Below, piece by piece: positions 8,229 through 19,700 of a DNA stretch of 64,000 bases. The translations under genes and the position numbers were made by a program. The first letter of the stretch is position 1; each line of letters begins with the position of its first letter. The DNA lies in the NCBI GenBank assembly GCA_028017165.1, contig CM051523.1, positions 53,596,555 through 53,660,554 on the forward strand. The letters are read 5' to 3'. The DNA comes from Herpetospermum pedunculosum. Lineage: Eukaryota > Streptophyta > Magnoliopsida > Cucurbitales > Cucurbitaceae. The notes beneath the pieces are model-generated. The model saw nothing but the letters and a program-made list of their open reading frames with translations. It was not told where the DNA came from and did no database searches.

Positions 8229-11201
8229 TCATGCTTCACGTAGGAGGAAGGCCGAGAGAGTCTTCACATCCCCCTCCTCGTAGTAGTGCTTCAACCTAGC
8301 ACCATTGACCATAAATGGCTGGCCTTGCTGCAAATTCTTTATCTCTATTGCACCATGAACAAAGACATTAGTAACAACAAATGGACCCGACCATCTAGAC
8401 TTTAGTTTGCCTGGAAATATCTTTAAACGTGAGTTAAATAATAGGACAAGTTGGCCTTTCCTAAAGTCTTTGATCCTAAGTCTACTGTCGTGCCATATTT
8501 TGGTCTTTTCTTTATACATTTTGGCATTCTCATAGGCCATATGCCTAAGCTCATCAAGTTCATGTAGTTGCAAAGACCTTAGTGTCCCCGCATCCTTTAC
8601 ACAAAAATTCAATTCTTTCATGGCCCAAAATGCCTTGTTTTCCAACTCAAGTGGCAAGTGGCAGGCCTTGCCATACACCAACCTATAGGGAGACATGCCT
8701 AGAGGTGTCTTATATGCTGTTCTATAAGCCCAAAGTGCATCCTCAAGCTTAAATGACCAGTCTTTTCTATTAGGTTTAACTACCTTTTCTAGGATGTTCT
8801 TTATCTCCCTATTGGAAATTTCAGCTTGACCATTTGAGTGTGGGTGGTAGGGAGTAGCTACCCTATGTCTGATATTATACTTAGCCAATATTTTCTCCAT
8901 AGCCTTATTAATGAAATGTGACCCCTCATCACTAATGATAGCACGAGGAGTCCCAAATCTAGTGAAAATGTGCCTATGCAAGAAGTTAGTGACTGTTTTA
9001 GCATCATTATTAGAACATGCCTTAGCTTCTACCCACTTTGACACGTAGTCTACTGCTACTAAGATGTACAGGTTACCTGATGATGGAGGGAATGGTCCCA
9101 TGAAATCAATGCCCCACACATCAAAGAGCTCCAACTCTAAGATGTAGGTGAGGGGCATCTCATCCTTACGACTGAGGTTACCTGTCCTTTGGCATTCGTC
9201 ACAGTTGTGGGCATAATTGTGGGCGTCCTTGAAGATTGTTGGCCAGTAGTAGCCACTCTGAAATACCTTAGCAGCTGTTCTTTGACCACCAAAGTGCCCA
9301 CCGTAAGGAGATGAGTGACAGTGCTGCAGCACAGACTTCGCTTCAGCAGCTGAAACACACTTCCTCAACAACCCATCAGCACAGGTCCTGTAAAGTATGG
9401 GGTCATCCCAGATGAATTTCCTTGCTTCATGGAGGAACCTCTTCTTTTCTTGTCCTCCCTTGAACACTGGTAATACCTGTGATGCACGGAAGTTAGCAAT
9501 GTCAGCAAACCAAGGTTCCTCATCGTTTTCACGATGAGTCAAAGCAAAGATATGTTCATCTATAAAAGCATCAGAAATTGCGGGGTCCGCAATTTTTTCG
9601 CAATTGTGCTGCAATCGAGACAGGTGATCTGCAACCACGTTTTCACATCCCTTCTTGTCCCGAATGTCCAAATCGAATTCCTGCAGCAATAACACCCATC
9701 TAATCAATCTAGGCTTAGCATCAGCCTTCCTCATAAGATATTTTAAAGCAGAATGGTCAGTATATACAATGGTCCTAGTTCCTACAATATAGTTCCTAAA
9801 TTTTTCACAAGCAAATACTACAGCAAGCATCTCCTTCTCTGTAGTTGTATAGTTACATTGAGCCTCATTCAAGGTTTTACTAGCATAATAGACAGGATGT
9901 GTGAGCTTGTCAATCTTCTGTCCTAACATGACTCCTACAGCATAGTCACTGGCATCACATAGCATCTCAAATGGGAGATCCCAATTTGGTCCCACTATGA
10001 TTGGTGCTGTGACCAGTGCTTCCTTAAGGGTTTTCCAAGCTACTACACATTCTTTAGAGAAGATGAATGGCCTACCTAGCTCCAGTAGCTCACATAGAGG
10101 CTTGGCTATCTTAGAAAAGTCCTTGATGAACCTTCTATAGAAGCCAGCATGCCCTAAGAAACTCCTAATGGCCTTGACATTCTGGGGCTCTACCAATTTC
10201 TCTATGACTTCTATTTTTGCCCTATCCACTTCTACACCTGCTCTTGACACTCTATGTCCTAAGACAATCCCTTCATCTACCATAAAATGGCACTTTTCCC
10301 AATTTAAGACTAGGTTGGTCTCTTCACACCTAGCCAGGACTTGTCTTAGGTTCTCTAGACAGGTTTTAAATGAGTCCCCAAAGACTGAGAAGTCATCCAT
10401 GAATATTTCTATTATGGACTCATCCAACTCAGAGAAGATTGCCATCATGCACCTTTGGAAAGTTGCCGGTGCATTGCATAAGCCAAAAGGCATTCTGCGG
10501 AAGGCAAACGTTCCAAAGGGGCAAGTGAAGGTAGTCTTCTCTTGATCCTTAGGGTCTATAGTGATTTGATTATAGCCAGAGTACCCATCTAAAAAACAAT
10601 AGTAGGCTCTACCAGCTATTCTGTCTAGCATCTGGTCAATAAACGGTATAGGGAAATGGTCTTTTTTAGTTTCTTTATTTAACTTTCTGTAATCCATACA
10701 TACCCTCCACCCTGTGACAGTCCTTGTTGGAATCAGTTCGTTGTTCTCATTGACTACCACAGTTATTCCCCCCTTTTTAGGTACACATTGGATGGGGCTA
10801 ACCCACTGGCTACTAGCTATGGGGAAAATTACTCCTGCATCTAACCACTTTATTATTTCTTTCTTCACTACCTCTTTCATAGAGGGGTTTAGCCTACGCT
10901 GGTGATCTACCCTAGGTGTGTGCTCTTCCTCTAGTATGATTTTATGCATGCAATAAGAAGGGCTAATGCCTCGAATATCAGCAATAGTCCATGCTATAGC
11001 CTTCCTATGTTGCTTAAGCAATAAAATTAAATCAACCTCATGCTGTTCACTTAGCTTAGAAGAAATAATTACAGGCAGCGTATCATTATCTCCTAGATAT
11101 GCGTATTTGAGGTGAGTTGGTAGTGGTTTCAGTTCTAAAACAGGTGGATGCTCAATGGAGGGCTTTAACGGATTTACAGTTCTATCAGTTAAGTCTATAG
11201 T
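8229..11201 (-). pseudogene. gag-pol: A-2 pol, 3' part (RT, RNase H, integrase), split by A-3
   Basis: An open frame of 991 codons continuing, in sense, from 24046 after removal of A-3. It contains the RT fingers and palm (YCFLDGYSGYNQI, FMDDFSVFG), RNase H (CDASDYAVGVMLGQ, TDHSALKYL), the integrase zinc-binding HHCC (HCHSSPYGGHFG...CDECQ) and the DDE core (GIDFMGPF, SDEGSHF, NGQAEISNRE). A half-site motif is embedded in the RNase H-integrase linker at 9576-9616. The joined A-2 frame has 1,830 codons, exactly as in A-3, so the insertion is the main lesion of this part. Confidence 0.93.
9576..9616 (-). repeat. Half-site motif inside A-2 pol
   Basis: AATTGCG, GGGTC, CGCAATT, TTTT, CGCAATT, GTGC, TGCAATC, within codons of the RNase H-integrase linker. 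Confidence 0.85.
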
Positions 11202-11529
11202 TGTTGCGTGCTCAGTGTGTAAAGATAAATAAACAAAAGGATGGAGAGAGCACTTAGAACATGCAAGCATACATGGTCTCACAGCAAGTAGTAAGTATAT
11301 TTAATTCGTTTTTTCCACAGAGACTTAATTTTAGCTATTCGCGAAGTGTGTTTGTTAAGAAAGATGGGATGGATTTGATGGGGTAAAATTGGTTTTTAAT
11401 TAACTACTTTTTGCTGAATGTATAAAGGAACATGCCATAAACAAATTAAAGTGAAAATCAGGCTTAAAGGTCAAGAGATGAAATCAATAAACGAAGAAGA
11501 AAACAGCTAGACAGAAAGCAATTTAGCAG

Positions 11530-11559
11530 AATTGCGAGAACCGCAATTAATCCGCAATT
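11530..11559 (-). repeat. Half-site motif, A-3 3' LTR, inner site
   Basis: AATTGCG, AGAAC, CGCAATT, AATC, CGCAATT. Repeated at 22654-22683. Confidence 0.85.
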
Positions 11560-12683
11560 AATTGGCAGCGAAAAACTGGTTAAATGGGTGAATGAAGGGC
11601 TACTAATGACTGTCCTATAGGCATTTTATTACGATTATCAAGCTTTGGATCAACTCTCTACACATTAAACTCACTCTATCTCAAGTATCGTCCGATTCCA
11701 TGCATGAGAGACTCAAGTTTACTCGACTTCAAAGTAAGGTCTTAAGCATCTTGTTAAAACAGGAGTGTTCAGTTTATACTAGGGAAACGCCTATTCCTAG
11801 GCCGTTTCCTGATTACCATGAAAGGCTAGCATGATTATACGACTCTGAACTCTTACTCCTTCCAGAGGTTAGGAGTTCTTTGGACAAAATGGATGGCCAA
11901 TCGAAATTGCCCGTGGGATGAAGCTTACATACAATCAATGTTCGAGTGTTGATCTACCTACTTGACTTACGTTTTTTAGCCTATAGTTCTGTCATTAGCA
12001 TGCCCCTAAGTGAATTTAGTTACTCATGGATATATGAAGAACAGAAATATAAGATAAAGTAGACATGCTTAGAAGGGAAAAGTGTGTAAAACAGCAAGCC
12101 AAACTCGTAGCAGAATAAGGAATAACTGTGAAATGCAGAAACTTACTTTGATTACTTAAAGTGTTTGAATGACAAAGGAAAGCTTAAACAGAATGAATTC
12201 AAGGCAGACAACAACGAAATGCAATAAGTAAATGACTAAGCTAAGAACAACATTGAACAGAAATGGAATTGAGAAGGAAAGAGCAGAAAACAGTAAAGGT
12301 GTGCTGGAAATCTTCGTGGCAGTCGCCTCGAATGATGGTGATGAGAATTCAGCCGTGCTTGGATGAATCCAATCGAGAGAGAAGAAGAATCTTCTCTCCT
12401 TCCTATCAGATTATCGACTCCAAAAGCTGAGAACCTCACTCCAACAGACGGCAAGGGAAAATCGAGAGAAATGGTGGACTGTGAGAAGACTTCTGCACGT
12501 TGAATGATGACTGAACCTCCGACTTTGGCCCCCTCTTATAGTCGTTTGCAGGTGCGATTGGGCCAAGGAGAACCATCAATCTTCAACGTCGTATATCAGA
12601 ATGGGTGGAGGAGAAAGAACGAATCCCTGAAAAGTCGGATCTAAACAGAAAAATGTCAGCCAACTTACGGTTTTAACTTGAAT

Positions 12684-12724
12684 AATTGCGGCCACCGCAA
12701 TTATTCCGCAATGCATTCGCAAGG
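12684..12724 (-). repeat. Half-site motif, A-3 3' LTR, outer site
   Basis: AATTGCG, GCCAC, CGCAATT, ATTC, CGCAATG, CATT, CGCAAGG. Repeated at 23808-23848. Confidence 0.85.
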
Positions 12725-12916
12725 GTTATTTTTTCATTCTTTTCTTCGGTTTTCACCCCTTTTCCTACCTATTGTGCATAAGTCCTATATTAGCTACCTT
12801 CTTCTAATTCTCATATTAAAGCATAGGTTTAGGCTAAATGCTCACAAAAACACCTAAATGTGTACATCTTCTTAAGCTAAATGGGTCCTAAATAAGTCAC
12901 TTTCAGAGACTTAACA

Positions 12917-12929
12917 CACCCCCAAACTT
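12917..12929 (-). other. Polypurine tract of A-3
   Basis: Minus strand AAGTTTGGGGGTG abutting the 3' LTR. Confidence 0.88.
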
Positions 12930-12936
12930 AAGGCTT

Positions 12937-12952
12937 TGCTTGTCCTCAAGCA
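12937..12952 (-). other. Terminal stem-loop of A-3
   Basis: Identical to A-2. Confidence 0.65.
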
Positions 12953-13720
12953 TACTAAGGACTTACTTAGGCCGCTGTTTCTTCTTCTTTTATCTACTCA
13001 CTAACTCCCTTATATTCTTGTCTCTAGCAGTGCTGTCCTGTGACACACTTCCAAGTTTAGAACTAGCCTCTTGTCTAGCCTCTTCTGACTTCACCTGCCT
13101 ACTATACCCACTGCTTTTGTTAACCCCCTACTACTGATCTAGCTATTTCTATGACATCATGCTACTATCCCTAAGGTTTCAAATTCTACCAAGCTTTACT
13201 CTAGACTCAGTACATGCTTCTAGCTTATTTTTAATGTGTCTAGGATTCCTTAGAGTCATGCCAGTCTTAGTATTAACAATGACAGTGGTACTTTATAGAG
13301 AACAACCTAAACCCTGGCATCACTACATTGGATAAGCATTCATCTCCCTAGACAAACCTAAAAGCTACAACCTTGTGCTTAGCTCATTAAGGATCAGAGT
13401 TCTTTTTTTTTTTTTCATAGGACATCTAAGCCACAAGATTATAACTCCCAAGCACACATTCTTCTTCCCCTATTTCTCTTTTTTCTTTCTTTTTTTACTT
13501 AGGTGGAGTCTCCCCTTGGTTTGCCTTTTGATGCAATGCCACTTGTGGTTTACACACTTGGCACTGATTACTCAGCAACTTGAGAAAGACTCCCCTCTTT
13601 ATTCTATTTTTCACTTTTTCTATTTATCACAAAAATTTTTTTAGGAGAAGAAGAATGCTTATGTCTTAAGGAAGAGAGGAATGTTCCTAGGCCTAGGGTG
13701 GCCTCCCCCAAACTTCAACT

Positions 13721-13740
13721 ACTCATTGTCCCCAATGAGT
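13721..13740 (-). other. CATTG stem-loop of A-3
   Basis: Identical to A-2, between two AAGTTTGGGGG tracts. Confidence 0.75.
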
Positions 13741-14077
13741 GTTTGAGGTGGCACACCCCCAAACTGGTCCTAGAAGCATCTAGTCTAAAGTAAAACAAAG
13801 CGAATCTAAACATCCTAGGCATAGGCAAAACATTCTAGAAGCAACTATCCCAGCAGCAGAAAATGTGAACATAACAGACAGGTTTAAGGACTTATGGTTT
13901 ATGCATGCTGAGCACTATTCAGAGGCAAATTTAAACTATCAAAAGGTGTCCTATGACACTCATCCAGCATGCTTCAAGATCAGCTATATAAGGTAGTCAT
14001 GCTAGCAGCAAAAGATAGAATTTAACAGATCACAGCCTAACTAAACGGGCAGTCAAAAACATGCAATCAGTCACAAA

Positions 14078-14107
14078 AATTGCGGGAACCGCAATTATTT
14101 CGCAATA
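14078..14107 (-). repeat. Half-site motif, A-3 3' region
   Basis: AATTGCG, GGAAC, CGCAATT, ATTT, CGCAATA. Confidence 0.85.
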
Positions 14108-14380
14108 CAATCTGGGCAGATTTAACATTAACTCAGGCCCCTAGCATGCTTTTTCCCGATACTCATGCATCCTAAAAATAAAACTAAACTATCCTACCTA
14201 ATCAACTAACATCAGACTATCCTAAGCAAAAGGAAAAACATAAAACTAAACATCCAAAACAGATCAAAACTTAACCAAAAAAACAGCATAATATACATGA
14301 ATCTATCAAAAAGCAGGAAAATTGTCTTTTGTTTCTTTAGGGATCAGTAATACTCCCTCTAGTGCTCTTCAAACCAGCAC

Positions 14381-16264
14381 TCAACTCTCATCATCTTCAT
14401 CTGGTTGCCTTGGTCGTGGGGGCACCCATGGAGTTAGGAGGTTGGTGGGGAAGTCTGGGAAGATGCACCCCAATTGGTCTGCAACTTCTCTGTCCCTCGC
14501 CTGCGCATAGTTGGCCCATTGAGCCATTCTTCTCTGCAGGTCCATCAAACAGGCCATGGATAGGGACTGCTCAGCAGCCAACCTATCCAACTCAAACTCC
14601 ATATTGCCCTTCCTTCTCAGCCGTAGGTGTGCAGGCAACTCCAGATGGCCTGTGTAGGGCAGCTGCTGCTCCAAGCGCTCGGTAGGAACTCCTGCAAGCA
14701 AGCATAACTTCGTTATGATGTTGGGGAAAAATAATGGCCCCTTACCCTTTTTAGCACACTCGGCTATGGCAGCATTGATGACTTCTCCCACGTTGATCGT
14801 GAGACCTCTCATGATAGCATAAACCAGCAGCGAACGGCTCTGGTTAATTGTAGTCTCATGAGTCACTGGGGAGAGTCTTCTTCTGACGAAAGAGAACCAC
14901 ACAGCTGCCTTAGCCGTGAGGTTGGCACTCATGAGCGTGTGCCGCCCATTGCGTGAGACTGTCCAGGAGGCCTCAGGCTGGCCAATGGTGCGGATGGCTT
15001 CTTCTAGCACAGCCTCAGTCGGCTCATCAACTATCCGTGCATAGTCTGTGTGAGGCTGGCCCCTTAGACCGAATGCTTCATTAATGGCTTTGGCTGAGAA
15101 ATCAACCTCCACCCCTCTGACCACAGATAGGCCATCCTCAGGGCTGAGCACGTTGGCATAGAAGTCATACACCATGCTCGTGTATGCTGGATTGGGAGGT
15201 CGGCAGAATTCCTCCCAGCCATGGTTGATCACCCCTGCGCGCAAGAACTGCGGCAGGTCAGCTAGGCGATCAAGGAACCCCTTCTCGTGCAACAGGTCCC
15301 TTTTCCTCAGCTCCACGCCCCTTGATTCAGCATCAGACGAGACATATCTCACTGATGGAGGTTCATCTTCGGGGTAGAGTTTAGCCTTCCCCTAATCAGC
15401 TGGCTTGGAAGATGCAGCAGCCTCCACCTTGAGGCGTTTGAGCGAAGGCTCAGTACTGTCTTCTTCTGCTGAAGGCACTCGCTTGGCCTTCCTCTTCTTC
15501 AGTTTCTTGGCTTTCTTGGCTTTCTTGGCCTCCTTGTTGGCCTTCTTCTTGGCCTTCTGCCTCGCCTGGAGTTGTGGGAAACAGGCCCCCAACGTCTCCT
15601 CCATCGAATCATCAGCAGGCGTTTGCTGTGCAGGCTCATCAGGGCTGGCTTCTCTCATGGGAGAGAAGACTTCTTCTTCCTCTGCCTCTCCACTGCCTTG
15701 CGTGGATTCTTGGTAATCCCCATAAGGGAATTCCGGATCAGGCCGTGGAGAATTGTGCTCTGCTGACGGGGTATGCGCAGAACTCCATGGCGAAGACGGC
15801 AACTCAGGACTCTGCACAGCCGCAGGTGGTAGATCAGCACTCTGAGGCGCTGGAGATGACTCGGCGCTCTGCGCAGGCGGTGATGATTCGGTGCTTGGCA
15901 CTGGTTCAGATGGCAGGGGGCTGCGCACAGGTGATTCAGACGGCGTCGCACCTTCTTTCGCTGACTCGTGGGATGCACGATCAGATTCTTGACTCGCCAC
16001 AGAGGGAGTCTTGGATTTGCTTGGTCCGGCGGCAGTCTTGACAGTCCACCGGCGCTTCGTGGGCGTGCCCATTGGTTCAGATGGGCCAGCAGGAATCTCA
16101 GTGACCACTCTCCACTTCTTCCTACGAATAGGAAGCTTGCCAAGACGGCCAGTGCGTACAGCACCCTGATCAGCAAGGGTGAGAAGCGCTTCCCTCGCAG
16201 CCGCTTCAGCTGCGTCGTCGGCCTTCTTCTTGGCGGCGGATCTCTCAGCCCTAGTGGAAACCAT
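14381..16264 (-). pseudogene. A-3 accessory ORF with one TAG
   Basis: Frame of 628 codons from ATG 16264 with a TAG at 15392-15394 (codon 291, AAG in A-2), just at the start of the conserved C-terminal domain. The N-terminal 290 residues include the Ser/Pro-rich region and the Lys/Ala-rich run (KAKKKANKEAKKAKKAKKLKK); the C-terminal part from MRYVSSDAESRG is still fully open. Since gag-pol is intact, the defect may leave the element able to move while its aORF function is lost or supplied by a copy such as A-2. Confidence 0.88.
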
Positions 16265-16706
16265 GGTCGAATCTTGGAGGTTTGAAGAGAGAGATCAAAG
16301 GTGGAGAGAATCGCAGAAATCTTGGAGAGCAAAGAATGAGAAGATCGTATCAAACGGGCGCCTTCTAACGGCTATAAAAGCAACGGATGAAATCCCAACG
16401 GCTCTTTTTGCGGAGTCAGCAATTTCTGCGCAATTCTAGGGACAATATTTCATAATAAATCCCAACTTTGATCGCCCGTATCTTTCATTTGGCCCAACCG
16501 AATCTTGATTTTTAAAGTGCGATTTACTCCCCTTGATCCCCTCTTTCGATTCCCTACAAAAACAAACAAAACAAACATTAAATACGCAATTAAAATTACA
16601 CCACAAAACATACAAACGCTCATCGATAAAAACAGAAAAAATAAACTAAGGCATTGGCCTTGACTAAACGAGCACAGGAACCACTCGTTCTCTCTCGTTT
16701 CTAACT
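16265..16706 (-). other. A-3 pol-aORF spacer
   Basis: About 440 bp, conserved with A-2, with a half-site motif at 16406-16435. No ORF of note. Confidence 0.7.
16406..16435 (-). repeat. Half-site motif, A-3 pol-aORF spacer
   Basis: TTTTGCG, GAGTC, AGCAATT, TCTG, CGCAATT. Confidence 0.75.
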
Positions 16707-19700
16707 TCATGCTTCATGTAGGAGGAAGGCTGAGAGAGTCTTTACATCCCCTTCCTCATAGTAGTGCTTCAACCTAGCACCATTTACCATAAACGGCTGT
16801 CCTTGCTGCAAGTTTTTAATCTCTATGGCACCATGAACAAAGACATTAGTAATAATAAAGGGACCTGACCATCTAGACTTTAGTTTGCCTGGAAATAGCT
16901 TTAATCGTGAATTAAATAGCAATACAAGTTGGCCCTTCTTAAAGTCTTTGACCCTAAGTCTACTGTCATGCCATATTTTTGTCTTTTCTTTATACATCTT
17001 GGCATTCTCATAGGCCATGTGCCTAAGCTCATCAAGTTCATGTAGCTGTAAAGATCTTAGTGTCCCTGCATCCTTCACACAAAAATTTAATTCTTTCATG
17101 GCCCAAAATGCCTTGTTTTCTAACTCAAGTGGCAAGTGACAAGCCTTGCCATATACCAACCTATAGGGAGACATTCCTAGAGGTGTCTTATATGCTGTTC
17201 TATAAGCCCAAAGTGCATCCTCAAGCTTGAAAGACCAGTCTTGTCTATTTGGTTTGACTACCTTCTCTAAGATGTTCTTAATTTCCCTATTTGAAATTTC
17301 AGCTTGACCATTTGAGTGTGGGTGATAGGGAGTAGCTACTCTATGCCTAATGTTATACTTAGCCAATAGTTTCTCCATAGCCTTATTAATGAAATGTGAC
17401 CCCTCATCACTAATGATAGCACGAGGAGTCCCAAATCTAGTGAAAATGTGTCTATGCAAGAAATTAGTGACTGTCTTAGCATCATTATTAGGACATGCCT
17501 TAGCTTCTACCCACTTTGACACGTAGTCTACTGCTACTAGAATGTATAGATTACCTGATGATGGAGGGAATGGTCCCATGAAATCAATGCCCCATACATC
17601 AAAGAGCTCTAACTCCAAGATGTAGGTGAGGGGCATCTCATCCTTACGACTGAGGTTACCTGTCCTTTGGCACTCATCACAGCTGTGGGCAAAGGCGTGT
17701 GCGTCCTTGAAGATTGTTGGCCAATAGTAGCCACTCTGAAATACCTTCGCAGCTGTCCTTTGTCCACCAAAGTGTCCACCGTAAGGAGATGAATGACAGT
17801 GCTGCAGCACAGACTTCGCTTCAGCAGCTGAAACACATTTCCTCAACAACCCATCAGCACAGGTCCTGTAAAGTATGGGGTCATCCCAGATGAATTTCCT
17901 TGCTTCATGGAGGAACCTCTTCTTCTCTTGTCCTCCCTTGAACACTGGTAATACCTGTGCTGCACGGAAGTTAGCAATGTCAGCGAACCAAGGTTCCTCA
18001 TCGTTATCACGATGAGTTAAAGCAAAGATATGTTCATCTATAAAAGCATCAGAAATTGCGGGGTCCGCAATTTTTTCGCAATTGTGCTGCAATCGAGACA
18101 GGTGATCTGCAACCACATTTTCACAACCCTTCTTGTCCCGAATGTCCAAATCAAATTCCTGCAGCAATAACACCCATCTAATTAGTCTAGGCTTAGCATC
18201 AGCCTTTCTCATTAGATATTTTAAAGCAGAATGGTCAGTATATACAATGGTCCTAGTTCCTACAATATAGTTCCTAAATTTTTCACAAGCAAATACTACA
18301 GCAAGCATCTCTTTCTCTGTAGTTGTATAGTTACATTGGGCCTCATTCAAGGTCTTACTAGCATAATAGACAGGATGTGTGAGCTTGTCAATCTTCTGTC
18401 CTAACATGACTCCTACAGCATAGTCACTGGCATCACATAGCATCTCAAATGGGAGATCCCAATTTGGTCCTACTATGATTGGTGCTGTGACCAGTGCTTC
18501 CTTAAGGGTTTTCCAAGCTACTACACATTCCGTAGAGAAGATGAATGGCCTACCTAGCTCTAGTAGCTCACATAGAGGCTTGGCTATCTTAGAAAAGTCC
18601 TTGATGAACCTTCTATAGAAGCCAGCATGCCCTAAGAAACTCCTAATAGCCTTGACATTTTGAGGCTCTACCAACTTCTCTATTACCTCGATTTTTGCCC
18701 TATCCACTTCCACACCTGCCCTTGACACTCGATGTCCTAAGACAATCCCTTCATCTACCATGAAATGGCATTTTTCCCAATTTAGGACTAGGTTGGTCTC
18801 TTCACACCTAGTCAGGACTTGTCCTAAGTTTTCTAGACAGGTTTTAAATGAGTCCCCAAAGACTGAGAAGTCATCCATGAATATTTCTATCATGGACTCA
18901 TCCAACTCAGAGAAGATTGCCATCATGCACCTCTGGAAAGTTGCCGGTGCATTGCATAAGCCAAAAGGCATTCTGCGGAAGGCAAACGTTCCAAAAGGGC
19001 AAGTGAAGGTGGTCTTCTCTTGATCCTTAGGGTCTATAGTTATTTGATTGTAACCTGAATAACCATCTAGGAAACAGTAGTAGGCTCTACCAGCTATTCT
19101 GTCTAGCATCTGGTCAATAAACGGTATGGGGAAGTGGTCTTTTTTAGTTTCTTTATTTAGTTTTCTGTAATCCATACATACCCTCCACCCTGTGACAGTC
19201 CTTGTTGGAATCAGTTCGTTGTTCTCATTGACTACCACAGTTATTCCCCCCTTTTTAGGCACACATTGGATGGGGCTCACCCACTGGCTACTAGCTATGG
19301 GGAAAATTACTCCTGCATCTAACCACTTTATTATTTCTTTCTTCACTACCTCTTTCATAGAGGGGTTTAAGCTACGCTGGTGATCTACCCTAGGTGTGTG
19401 CTCTTCCTCTAGAATAATTTTGTGCATACAATAAGAAGGGCTAATGCCTCGAATATCAGCAATAGACCATGCTATAGCCTTCCTATGTTGCTTAAGTAGT
19501 AAAATTAAATCAACCTCATGCTGTTCACTTAGCTTAGAAGAAATAATTACAGGCAGTGTGTCATTATCTCCTAGATATGCATATTTGAGGTGAGTAGGTA
19601 GTGGTTTCAGTTCTAAAACAGGTGGATGCTCAATGGAGGGCTTCAGAGGGTTAATAATTCTATCAGTTAAATCTATAGTCATACATACATGCTGAGGGTT

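Larger units (their letters stand above)
11202..12916 (-). repeat. 3' LTR of A-3
   Basis: 1,715 bp, same family as the A-2 LTRs but with scattered substitutions, and apparently identical to its partner at 22326-24040. Carries half-site motifs at 11530-11559 and 12684-12724. Confidence 0.95.
12917..14380 (-). other. A-3 3' non-coding region
   Basis: Colinear with 4469-5922. Contains the half-site motif (14078-14107), antisense TATATAAGG (13985-13993), stem-loop with flanking purine tracts (13721-13740), a run of about 13 T near 13397-13409, the terminal stem-loop (12937-12952) and polypurine tract. Confidence 0.8.

Noticed and set aside
13397..13409. T-run in the A-3 3' region as a terminator or SINE tail
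   Set aside because: Other family-A copies have T/A runs of variable length nearby, no flanking duplication exists, and the surrounding sequence is colinear with A-2.
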